Shown piece by piece: positions 1 to 7,807 of a stretch of 12,548 nt of DNA. The notes beneath the pieces were generated by a model. The model made no database searches, was not told the DNA's origin, and saw nothing but the letters and a program-made list of their open reading frames with translations. How positions within the stretch are numbered: the stretch's first letter is position 1; every line of letters begins with the position of its first letter. This DNA comes from an uncultured Acidobacteriota bacterium (GTDB taxonomy: Bacteria > Acidobacteriota > Blastocatellia > Pyrinomonadales > Pyrinomonadaceae), in NCBI GenBank assembly GCA_902826385.1, contig CADEEU010000044.1, positions 2,563-15,110 of the forward strand. The letters are read 5' to 3'. The translations under genes and the position numbers were made by a program.

Positions 1-957
<957 letters not shown>

Positions 958-963
958 AAAATT

Positions 964-967
964 CTCC
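964..967 (-). promoter_or_regulatory. Ribosome binding site of leuA
   Basis: GGAG on the minus strand, separated by AATTTT from the ATG at 957. It fixes the leuA start and agrees with the family N terminus, where the DTTLRDGE motif begins at residue 10. Confidence 0.7.
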
Positions 968-1008
968 GTTAGCAAGGCTTCGATAAGGAAAAATCGTCGC
1001 AAAACGAA

Positions 1009-1038
1009 ATCTTATCTGCCTGAAAACGTGAAAGTCAA
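1009..1038 (-). promoter_or_regulatory. Candidate sigma-70-type promoter of leuA
   Basis: On the minus strand, TTGACT (1038-1033) matches 5 of 6 bases of the -35 consensus. It is followed after 18 nt by TAAGAT (1014-1009), which matches 4 of 6 bases of the -10. GATAAG at 16 nt is an alternative register. Transcription would start near 1002, giving a leader of about 45 nt that contains the leuA ribosome binding site. This is inferred from the sequence alone. Confidence 0.4.
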
Positions 1039-1052
1039 TATTATATTTTCAC
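1028..1052. promoter_or_regulatory. Candidate operator dyad in the leuA/LysR divergent gap
   Basis: GTGAAA (1028-1033) and TTTCAC (1047-1052) form an inverted repeat around an A+T-rich 13-nt spacer. The dyad covers the predicted leuA -35 hexamer. LysR-family regulators typically bind A+T-rich interrupted dyads in the gap to a divergent target gene, so this is the obvious candidate site for the product of 1164-2048. The dyad is short and chance occurrence in A+T-rich DNA is possible. Confidence 0.35.
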
Positions 1053-1163
1053 TTTTTGCATAATTTATTGTAATATCCCGATTAGTAGCATTAGCCATTA
1101 TTATTCGATCATTAGAGATGGTTTCTAAGACTGCCAACGCGAGTATGGCTAAAGTGCATCGAT

Positions 1164-2048
1164 ATGGACATAAATCAGCTTGAAGTTTTGGTAACGGTCG
1201 CACGCGAAAAAAGCTTTTCTCGGGCCGCCGAAATACTCGACCGTACGCAGCCGGCGGTCAGTCAGGCCATTCGCCGGCTCGAAGCCGAGATAGGCGAGAC
1301 GCTTTTCGACCGCTCGTCAAAAGATGGCACGCTGACGTTCGCTGGCGAGGTGCTGGTAGGGTATGCGCGGCAGATGTTGAACCTAAGAACTTCGGCTGGT
1401 AACGCGATCCGCGACCTTCGCGGTCTGCATAAGGGCAAAGTGACGATCTCGGCGAACGAACACACGGTTTTTTGCCTTTTGCCGGTAATCAGGACTTTTC
1501 GCGAACAGCATCCAAACATTAAGATCGAGGTGCAGCGAGGCGTTGCCAGCCGCATACCGAAAGAGATAACCGCCCGCGAGGTGGAACTTGGGGTTATTTC
1601 GTTTAAACCGAATGACGAATCGCTAAGATCGGTTTCAATACTGACCGACGAGCTAAAACTGATCGTCTCGCCCGATCATCCGTTTGCTTCGCGCAGATCG
1701 GTTTCTGTTAAAGATCTTGGTAACGAAATTTTCATCGCCCACAACGCGGTGTCGCCGTATCGCCGTAAGGTTATAGAAACTTTTGAAAAGAACAAGACCA
1801 CGCTTAACATCGCGGTGGAATTGCCGTCGCTGGAAGCAATTAAGCGGCTCGTGGAAACCGGCGCCGGCGTCGCCCTGGTGCCGAAGCTTGCGGCTCGAGG
1901 CGAGATCGAGAGCGGACGCCTGGTCGGACTGACCGTCGCCGAGATGAAGCTCGAACGCAAACTGAATATCGTGTATCGTAAAAACTCAGTGCTGTCGCAC
2001 GCAGCCGAGGCTTTTCTTAAGACCGCGCGGGAAATGAGCCGTCACTAG
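1164..2048 (+). CDS. LysR-family transcriptional regulator
   Basis: A 294-residue protein of normal LysR-type length. The winged helix-turn-helix domain occupies about residues 2-60, with the typical core SFSRAAEILDRTQPAVSQAI followed by RRLEAEIGETLFDR. Residues 90-290 form the two-lobed periplasmic-binding-protein-like effector domain (KVTISANE, PNIKIEVQRG, VETGAGVALVPKL). It acts as a cytoplasmic DNA-binding regulator that responds to a small molecule. The gene is divergent from leuA across a 206-nt gap holding a promoter-overlapping dyad. By the common LysR arrangement it may control leuA and itself, but the effector is unknown and the leucine link rests only on position. The ATG at 1164 suits the family N terminus (MDINQLEVLVTVA), although no good ribosome binding site precedes it. 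Confidence 0.9.
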   Translation: MDINQLEVLVTVAREKSFSRAAEILDRTQPAVSQAIRRLEAEIGETLFDRSSKDGTLTFAGEVLVGYARQMLNLRTSAGNAIRDLRGLHKGKVTISANEHTVFCLLPVIRTFREQHPNIKIEVQRGVASRIPKEITAREVELGVISFKPNDESLRSVSILTDELKLIVSPDHPFASRRSVSVKDLGNEIFIAHNAVSPYRRKVIETFEKNKTTLNIAVELPSLEAIKRLVETGAGVALVPKLAARGEIESGRLVGLTVAEMKLERKLNIVYRKNSVLSHAAEAFLKTAREMSRH

Positions 2049-2087
2049 CTATTTTCTTGTTGTAGAGAAGTGGTTTAGGGCTTAGAA

Positions 2088-2093
2088 TATAAT
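2088..2093 (+). promoter_or_regulatory. Possible -10 element ahead of the YbdK-like gene
   Basis: A perfect TATAAT in the 147-nt gap between the LysR gene and the YbdK-like gene. No acceptable -35 hexamer lies 16-18 nt upstream (the nearest TTGTTG is 25 nt away), and there is no extended -10 TG. It would give a leader of about 95 nt. Weak evidence. Confidence 0.25.
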
Positions 2094-2195
2094 TTCAAGA
2101 GCAGTATCAAAATCGAGTTCTCGTTCCTGAAAAGAGCGACGGTCATGCTGTCTCTCCAAGTGGCTGAAAGTTCACCAAAATAGCGAAAATATCCT

Positions 2196-3317
2196 ATGTT
2201 TGAACAATTTACACTCGGCATTGAAGAAGAGTTTCAGATCGTCGACCCGACTACACGAGAGTTGAAATCGCATGTTTCCGAGATACTTGACGAAGGCCGC
2301 CTGTTGCTCGGCGAGAAGATCAAGCCTGAGATGATCCAGTCGATGATCGAGGTCGGCACCGGCGTTTGTGCAAACATTCAGGAAGCTCGCGAGGACATAA
2401 CCAAGCTTCGCTGCATCATCTCCAGCCTTGCACGGAAAAAAGGCATGGACATAATTGCCGCGTCGACACACCCTTTTTCGAAATGGTCAGAGCAGGAAAT
2501 TTACGATGGCGATCGCTACAAGCTTCTTGTCGATGAACTGCAGATGGTCGCACGCAGCCTGCTGATTTTCGGCGTTCACGTTCACGTTGGGATTCCGGAT
2601 GTGGAGCGGCGAATCCACATTATGAATGCCGCCCGATATTTTTTGCCGCACGTACTGGCGTTAACCACATCGTCTCCATTCTGGCTCGGCTTTAACACCG
2701 GCTTGAAATCATACCGCTCTGAGGTTTTCAAAAAGTTTCCACGAACCGAGATACCCGACCATTTCGAATCTTACGCTCAGTTCCAAACCTACGTCGATCT
2801 GCTTGTAAAGATGAATTGTATTCAGAACGGTTCGAAGATTTGGTGGGACGTTCGGCCGCATCATCTGTTTCCGACGCTGGAGTTTCGTATCTGTGACATT
2901 CCGACCCGCGTGGACGACACGATCGCCGTCGCGGCCTTGTTCCAGGCGATCGTCTGCAAGCTGCACCGCCTGATCGACAACAATCTGGGTTTTCGCATCT
3001 ATCACCGCCGCCTGATTCTGGAAAACAAGTGGCGGGCGATTCGCTACGGGCTGGACGGAATGCTGCTCGATCTTGGCAAGCAAAAGGAAGTGCCGGTTAA
3101 GGATCTTATCCGTGAACTGCTCGATTTCGTCGATGACGTGGTTGATCCGCTCGATTCACGCAAAGAGATCGAACACATCCACACCATCCTCGACCGCGGC
3201 ACGTCCGCCGACGAGCAACTCAAGGTCTTCGAAGAATCCGGCGGCGACTTCAACGCCGTGGTCGACATGCTGATCAAAAACACGCTCGAAAACGTGCCGG
3301 AAAAGTGTTTTGATTAA
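2196..3317 (+). CDS. YbdK-family carboxylate-amine ligase (glutamate-cysteine ligase 2-like)
   Basis: A 373-residue protein, close to the usual YbdK length, of the GCS2 family in the glutamine synthetase/glutamate-cysteine ligase fold. Family marks are the N-terminal TLGIEEEFQIVDPTTREL with acidic residues that would bind metal-ATP, GVHVHVGIPD near residue 127, SPFWLGFNTGLKSYRS near 168-183, and WWDVRPHHLFPTLEFRICD near 214-232. Members use ATP to join a carboxylate to an amine. E. coli YbdK has weak gamma-glutamylcysteine synthetase activity in vitro, but the physiological substrate is generally unknown, so a role in glutathione-like thiol synthesis is not shown. The gene appears monocistronic, running convergently into the vapBC pair. 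The ATG at 2196 gives the expected N terminus; no clear ribosome binding site is seen. Confidence 0.9.
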   Translation: MFEQFTLGIEEEFQIVDPTTRELKSHVSEILDEGRLLLGEKIKPEMIQSMIEVGTGVCANIQEAREDITKLRCIISSLARKKGMDIIAASTHPFSKWSEQEIYDGDRYKLLVDELQMVARSLLIFGVHVHVGIPDVERRIHIMNAARYFLPHVLALTTSSPFWLGFNTGLKSYRSEVFKKFPRTEIPDHFESYAQFQTYVDLLVKMNCIQNGSKIWWDVRPHHLFPTLEFRICDIPTRVDDTIAVAALFQAIVCKLHRLIDNNLGFRIYHRRLILENKWRAIRYGLDGMLLDLGKQKEVPVKDLIRELLDFVDDVVDPLDSRKEIEHIHTILDRGTSADEQLKVFEESGGDFNAVVDMLIKNTLENVPEKCFD

Positions 3318-3325
3318 CGTTGATG

Positions 3326-3346
3326 ACTCTTCACCTAGCCAAGAGT
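3326..3346. terminator. Weak hairpin between convergent genes
   Basis: ACTCTT (3326-3331) pairs with AAGAGT (3341-3346) around a 9-nt loop, just after the YbdK-like stop codon and before the vapC 3' end. The plus-strand continuation TGTTGTTGG is only modestly U-rich, so it is at best a weak terminator. Confidence 0.25.
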
Positions 3347-3383
3347 TGTTGTTGGAGCGGACGCAATAACGGATCTGAGAAAG

Positions 3384-3752
3384 TTACCTTGAAAAAAAGC
3401 GAACGTTCGGCAGGTCTTTAAAGTCCTCGTCCTGGGTCCAGACGGTAGCGTCGAAACGCATAGCGGAAGCATAAATGATACTGTCCGCCAGGGGCATTTG
3501 GTGTCGAGCGGCTTCCAATGCTAATTCTCTGTCTAGGTCGATGACCCGTCCGACCTGCATAGCACTTGCAATCTGCAAAGCATCATCCTCGCCGCGTTCT
3601 CGAAGTACTTTTTCGAAGACCTCGTAAATCGAAATGACGGGCACGACCAGATTTTCAGTATCTTCTATCGCGGGCGCAAACAAGGAAGCTCGGTCGCTGT
3701 CCGTAAAATATTCCAGCCAGTCGGAAGAATCGACAACATTGGCGTTGCTCAC
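3384..3752 (-). CDS. vapC: PIN-domain toxin of a type II toxin-antitoxin pair (VapC-like)
   Basis: A 122-residue single PIN domain, the usual VapC size. The metal-binding acidic set is visible: Asp8 (VVDSSDWLEYF), Glu44 (SIYEVFEKVL), Asp90 (PLADSIIYASA) and Asp108 (WTQDEDF). VapC proteins are Mg2+-dependent ribonucleases that often cut tRNA or rRNA and block translation when not held by the antitoxin. Which RNA this one cuts cannot be read from the sequence. The start is a GTG at 3752 whose last bases overlap the antitoxin TGA in the form GTGA, so the two genes are translationally coupled. All key residues are intact, so the toxin is probably functional. Confidence 0.9.
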   Translation of the reverse strand: MSNANVVDSSDWLEYFTDSDRASLFAPAIEDTENLVVPVISIYEVFEKVLRERGEDDALQIASAMQVGRVIDLDRELALEAARHQMPLADSIIYASAMRFDATVWTQDEDFKDLPNVRFFSR

Positions 3753-3955
3753 AGCCGATCATCTCCGCGCTCGATAACAGGATCCATGCCGCAAAGATAG
3801 CCCCGCATTTCTTTGATCGGACGAACAGGAATGAATTCGACCCGGTCGGAATAACGCAAAACACGCAATTTCTCGCCAGGTTTTAGCTGAAGTGCTTCGC
3901 GAATTGATAGCGGAATAACGACCTGGAATTTTGGAGATAGTGTAACGGTATCCAT
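3749..3955 (-). CDS. vapB: AbrB/SpoVT-fold antitoxin (VapB-like)
   Basis: A 68-residue protein. Its N-terminal half is a swapped-hairpin AbrB/MazE-type DNA-binding domain, with MDTVTLSPKFQVVIPLSIRE then LQLKPGEKLRVL at about residues 23-34. The C-terminal tail (about 45-68) would wrap and inhibit the PIN toxin. It normally binds its own promoter, alone or with the toxin, to autorepress the operon. The reading frame stays open much further upstream, even into the preceding gene, but the family N terminus (DTVTLSPKFQVVIP) points to the ATG at 3955. It overlaps vapC by 4 nt and follows the glutamine amidotransferase-like gene after 53 nt. Confidence 0.85.
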   Translation of the reverse strand: MDTVTLSPKFQVVIPLSIREALQLKPGEKLRVLRYSDRVEFIPVRPIKEMRGYLCGMDPVIERGDDRL

Positions 3956-3994
3956 ATCGATGATTGTATCGCACAACGATTTGAGCATCGATGC
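3956..3994 (-). promoter_or_regulatory. Candidate vapBC operator/promoter
   Basis: Two ATCGAT palindromes lie directly before vapB, at 3956-3961 and 3987-3992. The distal one is extended to the perfect 10-bp palindrome GCATCGATGC (3985-3994). They are 31 bp apart, about three helical turns, as expected for paired sites on one DNA face. A -10-like TACAAT on the minus strand sits between them, 7 nt before the vapB ATG, with no convincing -35. If that -10 were used the mRNA would be nearly leaderless. All of this is inference from the sequence. Confidence 0.3.
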
Positions 3995-4008
3995 AAGGTT
4001 TGGCTGTT

Positions 4009-4785
4009 CTAACGGCGATCGCCGATATCGTGCTTTAGGGCAAGTTTCAGGAAATTTTCGAACAGTATTCTGCCGTCGCGGGATTCGTTTGGGTGCTCCC
4101 ATCGGGTGGGATTTTTTGACCAGTCTTCGAAAGATTTTTCCAAGTGGAACTGGACGGCGTAGACAAGTTGGCCTTCGTTTGCTTTGACCATCATTTGGTT
4201 TTTGCAAAGGTATGAGGTGGCCAGCAGTTTGAAGCCGTCGGGTACGCCGACGACCTGAACGCCGTGGTTTTGCCAGACGCGCAAGATGTCGTCTTCTTTA
4301 GTATAGTCCTGCCAGATGCCCGATTTTTGGTCGTTGTTGCCTTCAAAGATCGGGTCGGACGTATCGGTTATCTTGATGAAGCGGTACTGATATTCGACGA
4401 CGCGGTCGGTGCGCTTTTCCGAGAGTTCGAGGTTGTCGAGAGTTTTAAGCGGCGAGCCATACGCCATCGCAACCAACTGGTGCGCCCCACAGATGGCAAG
4501 GACCGGAATTTTGGTCGTCTTAATAAACCCGGTAAATTTGGCCAGGTGCGCTTGGTTGTAAAAGTCAAAATCGCTGAACGTGCCGCTCATCACTATCGCA
4601 TCGGGATTGAAATCCCGTGCTGCGTCGGCAACTTCCGAAAGGTGGACGGTCAGCGTTTTCGGCTGTTTCACCAGTCGCAGAACGTTCTTTGCGATGTTGT
4701 TGCAGGCCATCGACGACACTTTGCGTTCAAAACGAAGACGGCCTTCGAGCGTACCGTTCCATTCCTCGAACGCAAGCGGCGACAT
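4009..4785 (-). CDS. Class I glutamine amidotransferase-like protein, N terminus uncertain
   Basis: A 258-residue protein as counted from the first ATG. It has a class I amidotransferase (GMP synthase GATase-like) domain with the nucleophile elbow LAICGAHQLVAMAYG near residue 98, the catalytic His in VQFHLEKSFEDW near 212, and the Glu two residues later. The Cys-His-Glu triad is therefore present. Such domains hydrolyse glutamine and pass ammonia to a partner; no synthetase domain or partner gene is visible here, so the acceptor is unknown. The frame remains open upstream to a stop at 4960-4962. It encodes plausible protein (RVLIVNSLLRYESD just before the ATG looks like the first beta strand of the fold) but contains no in-frame ATG, GTG or TTG. 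A GGAGG at 4903-4899 also has no start codon at the right distance. The real start may be non-standard, or a base error or frameshift may hide it. Confidence 0.75.
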   Translation of the reverse strand: MSPLAFEEWNGTLEGRLRFERKVSSMACNNIAKNVLRLVKQPKTLTVHLSEVADAARDFNPDAIVMSGTFSDFDFYNQAHLAKFTGFIKTTKIPVLAICGAHQLVAMAYGSPLKTLDNLELSEKRTDRVVEYQYRFIKITDTSDPIFEGNNDQKSGIWQDYTKEDDILRVWQNHGVQVVGVPDGFKLLATSYLCKNQMMVKANEGQLVYAVQFHLEKSFEDWSKNPTRWEHPNESRDGRILFENFLKLALKHDIGDRR

Positions 4786-4951
4786 GTCGGATTCATATCG
4801 CAGAAGGCTGTTGACGATCAGAACGCGGGCGTGGTCGATCTTTTTCTCGATCGGCTCATAACGGCAAAAGGCTCGTTTGTTGAAGGGGAACGGAAGTTCC
4901 TCCGAAACAGTCGTTTTTAGTGCCGCATCTAATATAAACCCAAATAATACG

Positions 4952-4987
4952 TTAAAAAGTCAGGAAATCGAAGCATCGACTTCCTGA
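4952..4987 (-). terminator. Rho-independent terminator after the small unrecognised gene
   Basis: The inverted repeat TCAGGAA (4960-4966) / TTCCTGA (4981-4987) continues past one A-C mismatch with TCGA (4968-4971) / TCGA (4976-4979), closing a 4-nt loop. Read on the minus strand the stem is followed at once by CTTTTTAA. It lies 16 nt past the stop codon of the gene at 5004 and probably ends the transcript coming from the nuo side. The amidotransferase-like gene downstream would then need its own promoter. Confidence 0.8.
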
Positions 4988-5003
4988 ATCGTCAATAATT
5001 ATA

Positions 5004-5381
5004 TCAGGTATTTCTTTGGCTGGTCGAATTTTTGAACTCGGGTATTTTCTCGCCGGCCCCGATCTCTTTTACTTCTTCGCGTACCTTTTTTATCAGCGCC
5101 GAACGCATCCGTCCGCGTGCCTGCGGCGAAAGTGTCGCCGTTGCTTTGGCGTGGACAAGGAGCATATTCTGCAACGCCACTTCTAACTCATCGGCGATGA
5201 TCGAGATCTTCGTAATGTCGTACGGTATCGCAACCTTACCGCACCCGAGCCGGGCAAAGACCGACAAATAGCGGGCCGTTGCCAAATCGGGGCAGGCGAA
5301 ACGTCTTTTTCCAACTTTTAGTTCTATTCCGAGAAGGGTGAAGAGTATTTCAGCGCTGTTTTCGCGTTCTGAGATATTCAT
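5004..5381 (-). CDS. Small protein of unknown function
   Basis: I do not recognise this family. From the ATG at 5381 it encodes 125 residues. A compact N-terminal half (ILFTLLGIELKVGKRRFACP, then DLATARYLSVFARLGCGKVA and PYDITKISIIADELEVALQN) is followed by a basic, probably helical segment (RMRSALIKKVREEVKEIG) and a polar tail. No signal peptide, membrane segment or metal-binding cluster is evident. The frame is open further upstream, with alternative starts at 5480 (ATG) and 5504 (GTG), adding 33 or 41 residues. None of the starts has a ribosome binding site. I prefer 5381 because the extension is basic, low in hydrophobic pattern and poor in domain-like features, but this is weak. It is followed by a strong terminator. 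Confidence 0.6.
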   Translation of the reverse strand: MNISERENSAEILFTLLGIELKVGKRRFACPDLATARYLSVFARLGCGKVAIPYDITKISIIADELEVALQNMLLVHAKATATLSPQARGRMRSALIKKVREEVKEIGAGEKIPEFKNSTSQRNT

Positions 5382-5526
5382 TTCGTGCGAACGAGTTCGT
5401 TGAGATCGAACCCTTTCACGATAGATCGCAGGTATCCATGCGTCCTGAAGTTTTTCGATGATGGATGCCGTGGATTTCATTTTTGGCCAGCGAAGATGGA
5501 GCACGGAATGCGGACGATACGTGAGC

Positions 5527-5594
5527 TTCTTCTTATTCCTCTTCGTCCGTGGTTAAATTCTGATTCAACCCCGGACGAAAAAGGATAAGAAGAA
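5527..5594. repeat. Long imperfect palindrome (28-bp arms, 12-nt loop)
   Basis: The arm 5527-5554 is complementary to 5567-5594 at 24 of 28 positions, without gaps. One further position is a possible G-T pair in RNA. The core is an uninterrupted 8-bp stem, TTCGTCCG (5542-5549) with CGGACGAA (5572-5579). It fills most of the 111-nt gap between the CAT-like gene and the longest version of the small gene downstream. No U-run follows it on either strand, so it does not look like a rho-independent terminator. It may be a dispersed intergenic repeat or an RNA-processing or stabilising hairpin. Confidence 0.7.
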
Positions 5595-5615
5595 AGGGGA
5601 AAGTAAAAACAAACG

Positions 5616-6242
5616 CTACGGATTTTCAATCAACTCCTGAAACCGGTTGAACAGTTTGCCGACGTGGAATCCGTCCATGATCGTGTGATTGACTTCGACG
5701 GACAACGGAATCTTTTTCGCCGGACCGTCGTCGAAGATTTTGCCAAAGACGATTCGCGGTACGGTTTGTGTTCGATCAAGCCGCGTTGCGTGTTTAAAGC
5801 TGGTGAACGATACCCACGGGATAACGCTGAAATAGATCAGATCGACCCGCTTCGATTCCACGTCGAAAGTTTTCAGCCGTTTGTACTTTTCATTGGCCTC
5901 TCTTCCGCTTTCATTGAAGGCGAAAATGTCGGGTCGTGATTCGAAATAGGCGAAAGAAAACGTGTCGTCGTCGTTCAAAATCGTCTGTGTTGCCTCAACG
6001 CGGTCGAACTCGACCAATCTTCCTTCAAACAGCCGTATGCGAAATTCACGGATCTCGTTGGCGGCCTTCATTACATAAAAAAGCGATGACAGCGAGATGG
6101 AAAGGCCGTTTTCTTTTACAAATTTGTAAAGCCGGGTGACATCTATGTTTGCAGTGAAATTGAAGAACGGATCGTCGTAGTCTTTGAAAAACTCGTAGGC
6201 AGTTTTTCTGGGCCAGGTCTCTAGATCCAGTTCAGTGAACAT
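5616..6242 (-). CDS. Chloramphenicol acetyltransferase-like protein (CAT fold)
   Basis: A 208-residue protein of classical CAT trimer-subunit length (about 210-220). The acyl-transfer motif is NHTIMDGFHVGKLFNRFQEL at residues 185-204, matching the CAT signature HHAxxDGxH: catalytic His186, structural Asp190 and His193 are kept, while the first His of the signature is Asn. N-terminal MFTELDLETWPRKTAYEFF and FNFTANIDVTRLY also fit the family. The enzyme would transfer acetyl from acetyl-CoA to a hydroxyl. Whether chloramphenicol is a substrate cannot be told; chromosomal CAT-like proteins often have unknown acceptors. The ATG is 8 nt after the nuoN stop, so it probably belongs to the nuo transcript. 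There is no sign of a mobile element around it. Confidence 0.85.
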   Translation of the reverse strand: MFTELDLETWPRKTAYEFFKDYDDPFFNFTANIDVTRLYKFVKENGLSISLSSLFYVMKAANEIREFRIRLFEGRLVEFDRVEATQTILNDDDTFSFAYFESRPDIFAFNESGREANEKYKRLKTFDVESKRVDLIYFSVIPWVSFTSFKHATRLDRTQTVPRIVFGKIFDDGPAKKIPLSVEVNHTIMDGFHVGKLFNRFQELIENP

Positions 6243-6250
6243 CTTTGCGG

Positions 6251-7786
6251 CTATTTAGCTACCGCTCCGACCGTGCGGGTCGATTGCGAGAATTTTTCGA
6301 TAACGCTGTCGCTGAAAATTCCAAAATAAAATACTCCAATGACTGCTATAAGCAATGCCGCAGCAAGGCCGATCGGCATTTTTGGTTCAAGCCATTGTGT
6401 GGTTCGCTCGCGAAAGAACATTACGACGACGAGCCGCAGGTAATAGTAAGCCGATATCGCGGTGTTGACGACGGCCGCGACGACAACGATGGTCAGCAGA
6501 GTATTGCCCGCCTCCAACGCCGGACGGAAGACCAGTACCTTGCCCATAAATCCTGCTGTGAGCGGAATGCCCAACAGACTGAGCATAAACAGTGAAAGCG
6601 TAAACGAAAGCACGGGCGACTTAAACCCGATGCCGTTGTAATCTTCGAACTCCGTGCGGCGGTCGTTCTTTTGGCCGAGCAGGGTGACGATGGCGAATGC
6701 ACCGAGGTTAGTGATCGCGTACGTCAGCATATAGAACGCTACAGATGCCACAGCAGCATCGCGTTCCGCAATGTTCGACGCCGCACCTGCGCCGAGAAAT
6801 CCAACTAGCGCATATCCGGCATGGGCGATCGATGAGTAAGCCAGCATCCGCTTGATGTTGTTCTGCATGATCGCGGCGACGTTGCCGACGGTCATGGTCA
6901 GAATCGCCATGATGCTAAGCACCGTCATCCAGGTGTCATGCAGATAACCCGAAGCCTGCACTCCGGCAATGAGCGGAAAGCCGAGAACGAATACGCGTAG
7001 AAATGAGGCGAACGCTGCTGCTTTCGGACCGGCGGCCATAAAGCCGGTAACGGGACTTGGAGCACCTTCGTAAACATCCGGCGTCCAGATGTGGAACGGT
7101 ACTGTCGCTACCTTAAACCCGAAACCGATGATCAGCATCGCTGCTCCGATCAAGAGCAGTGCAGGGAAGTTCGGGTCGGCAACTTTCGCGGCGATCTCGG
7201 TAATGTTAGTCGAACCGGTCGCACCGTAGATCAATGCCATTCCGTAAAGCAGGAAAGCCGAAGCAAACGAGCCGAGGATGAAATACTTAATCGCGGATTC
7301 GTTCGACTTGAGGTCGGATTTGCGGAAACCGGCCATTACATAAGTAGCAATTGAAAGCGTCTCAAGCCCCAGGAAAAGTACGACCAGATCGTTGCCCGAC
7401 GCCATCAGCAGCATCCCGAACGTCGCAAACATCAGAAGCGCGTGATACTCCCCGGCCGGGACATTCTCGTTATCGACCCAAACCGTCGAGATCAAAATCG
7501 TCATCGCCGTCACGAAAAGGAAAACGAACGAGAATGCCATTCGTAAGTTATCGTGAACGATCATTCCGTTGAACGTCGAAACGGGCTGAATTTGAGACCA
7601 CATTATGCCAAGCAGCACAGCTGAGATCGCAAGGCCGATGAGCGAGACAATTCCCGTAACGCGTCGCTGTTTTGGGAAAAAGCTGTCGTAAACCATCGCC
7701 ACAATACCGGCGAGAGCAACCACTAGCTCGGGCCCGATGCTGGAGATGCTTACGTTAGGATTTACAAGTTCTGCAAGAAAAACCAT
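6251..7786 (-). CDS. nuoN: NADH-quinone oxidoreductase subunit N
   Basis: A 511-residue polytopic membrane protein (about 14 hydrophobic segments), one of three antiporter-like proton-pumping subunits of complex I. Expected functional residues are visible: Glu142 in GLETLSIATYVMAGF, Lys225 in GFGFKVATVPFHIWTPDVYE and Lys255 in AAGPKAAAFASFLR. The family block MLAYSSIAHAGYALVGF is present, and LTAGFMGKVLVF near the C-terminal third holds the last conserved Lys. The frame extends to a TTG at 7807, but the ATG at 7786 gives the usual NuoN N terminus (short hydrophobic start, then IGPELVVALAG). The TTG also abuts the palindrome upstream. The gene follows nuoM after 123 nt and precedes the CAT-like gene by 8 nt. 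Confidence 0.95.
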   Translation of the reverse strand: MVFLAELVNPNVSISSIGPELVVALAGIVAMVYDSFFPKQRRVTGIVSLIGLAISAVLLGIMWSQIQPVSTFNGMIVHDNLRMAFSFVFLFVTAMTILISTVWVDNENVPAGEYHALLMFATFGMLLMASGNDLVVLFLGLETLSIATYVMAGFRKSDLKSNESAIKYFILGSFASAFLLYGMALIYGATGSTNITEIAAKVADPNFPALLLIGAAMLIIGFGFKVATVPFHIWTPDVYEGAPSPVTGFMAAGPKAAAFASFLRVFVLGFPLIAGVQASGYLHDTWMTVLSIMAILTMTVGNVAAIMQNNIKRMLAYSSIAHAGYALVGFLGAGAASNIAERDAAVASVAFYMLTYAITNLGAFAIVTLLGQKNDRRTEFEDYNGIGFKSPVLSFTLSLFMLSLLGIPLTAGFMGKVLVFRPALEAGNTLLTIVVVAAVVNTAISAYYYLRLVVVMFFRERTTQWLEPKMPIGLAAALLIAVIGVFYFGIFSDSVIEKFSQSTRTVGAVAK

Positions 7787-7807
7787 GTCGATCAATAAAG
7801 TCTTCAA

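Noticed and set aside
3956..4207. Longer vapB reaching into the amidotransferase-like gene
   Set aside because: The extra 84 residues are basic and low-complexity, overlap a supported gene in another frame, and the AbrB domain begins exactly at the ATG at 3955.
4264..4920. Plus-strand open frame of 218 codons opposite the amidotransferase-like gene
   Set aside because: It is antisense to a gene with a clear Cys-His-Glu amidotransferase motif set, and its translation has no recognisable domain pattern. It is a shadow frame.
5382..5504. Short alternative frame ending GFDLNELVRTK with a stop overlapping the ATG at 5381
   Set aside because: It looks faintly protein-like and gives an ATGA overlap, but its frame has a stop about 36 codons upstream and only a late GTG start, so no gene can be supported.
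5616..6242. Acquired chloramphenicol resistance cassette
   Set aside because: There is no transposon, integron or composition break, the first His of the CAT signature is changed, and the gene sits tightly after nuoN. Resistance is not supported by the sequence.
7787..7807. Extended nuoN start at the TTG codon at 7807
   Set aside because: It adds seven residues not expected at a NuoN N terminus and abuts the palindrome; the ATG at 7786 fits the family better.
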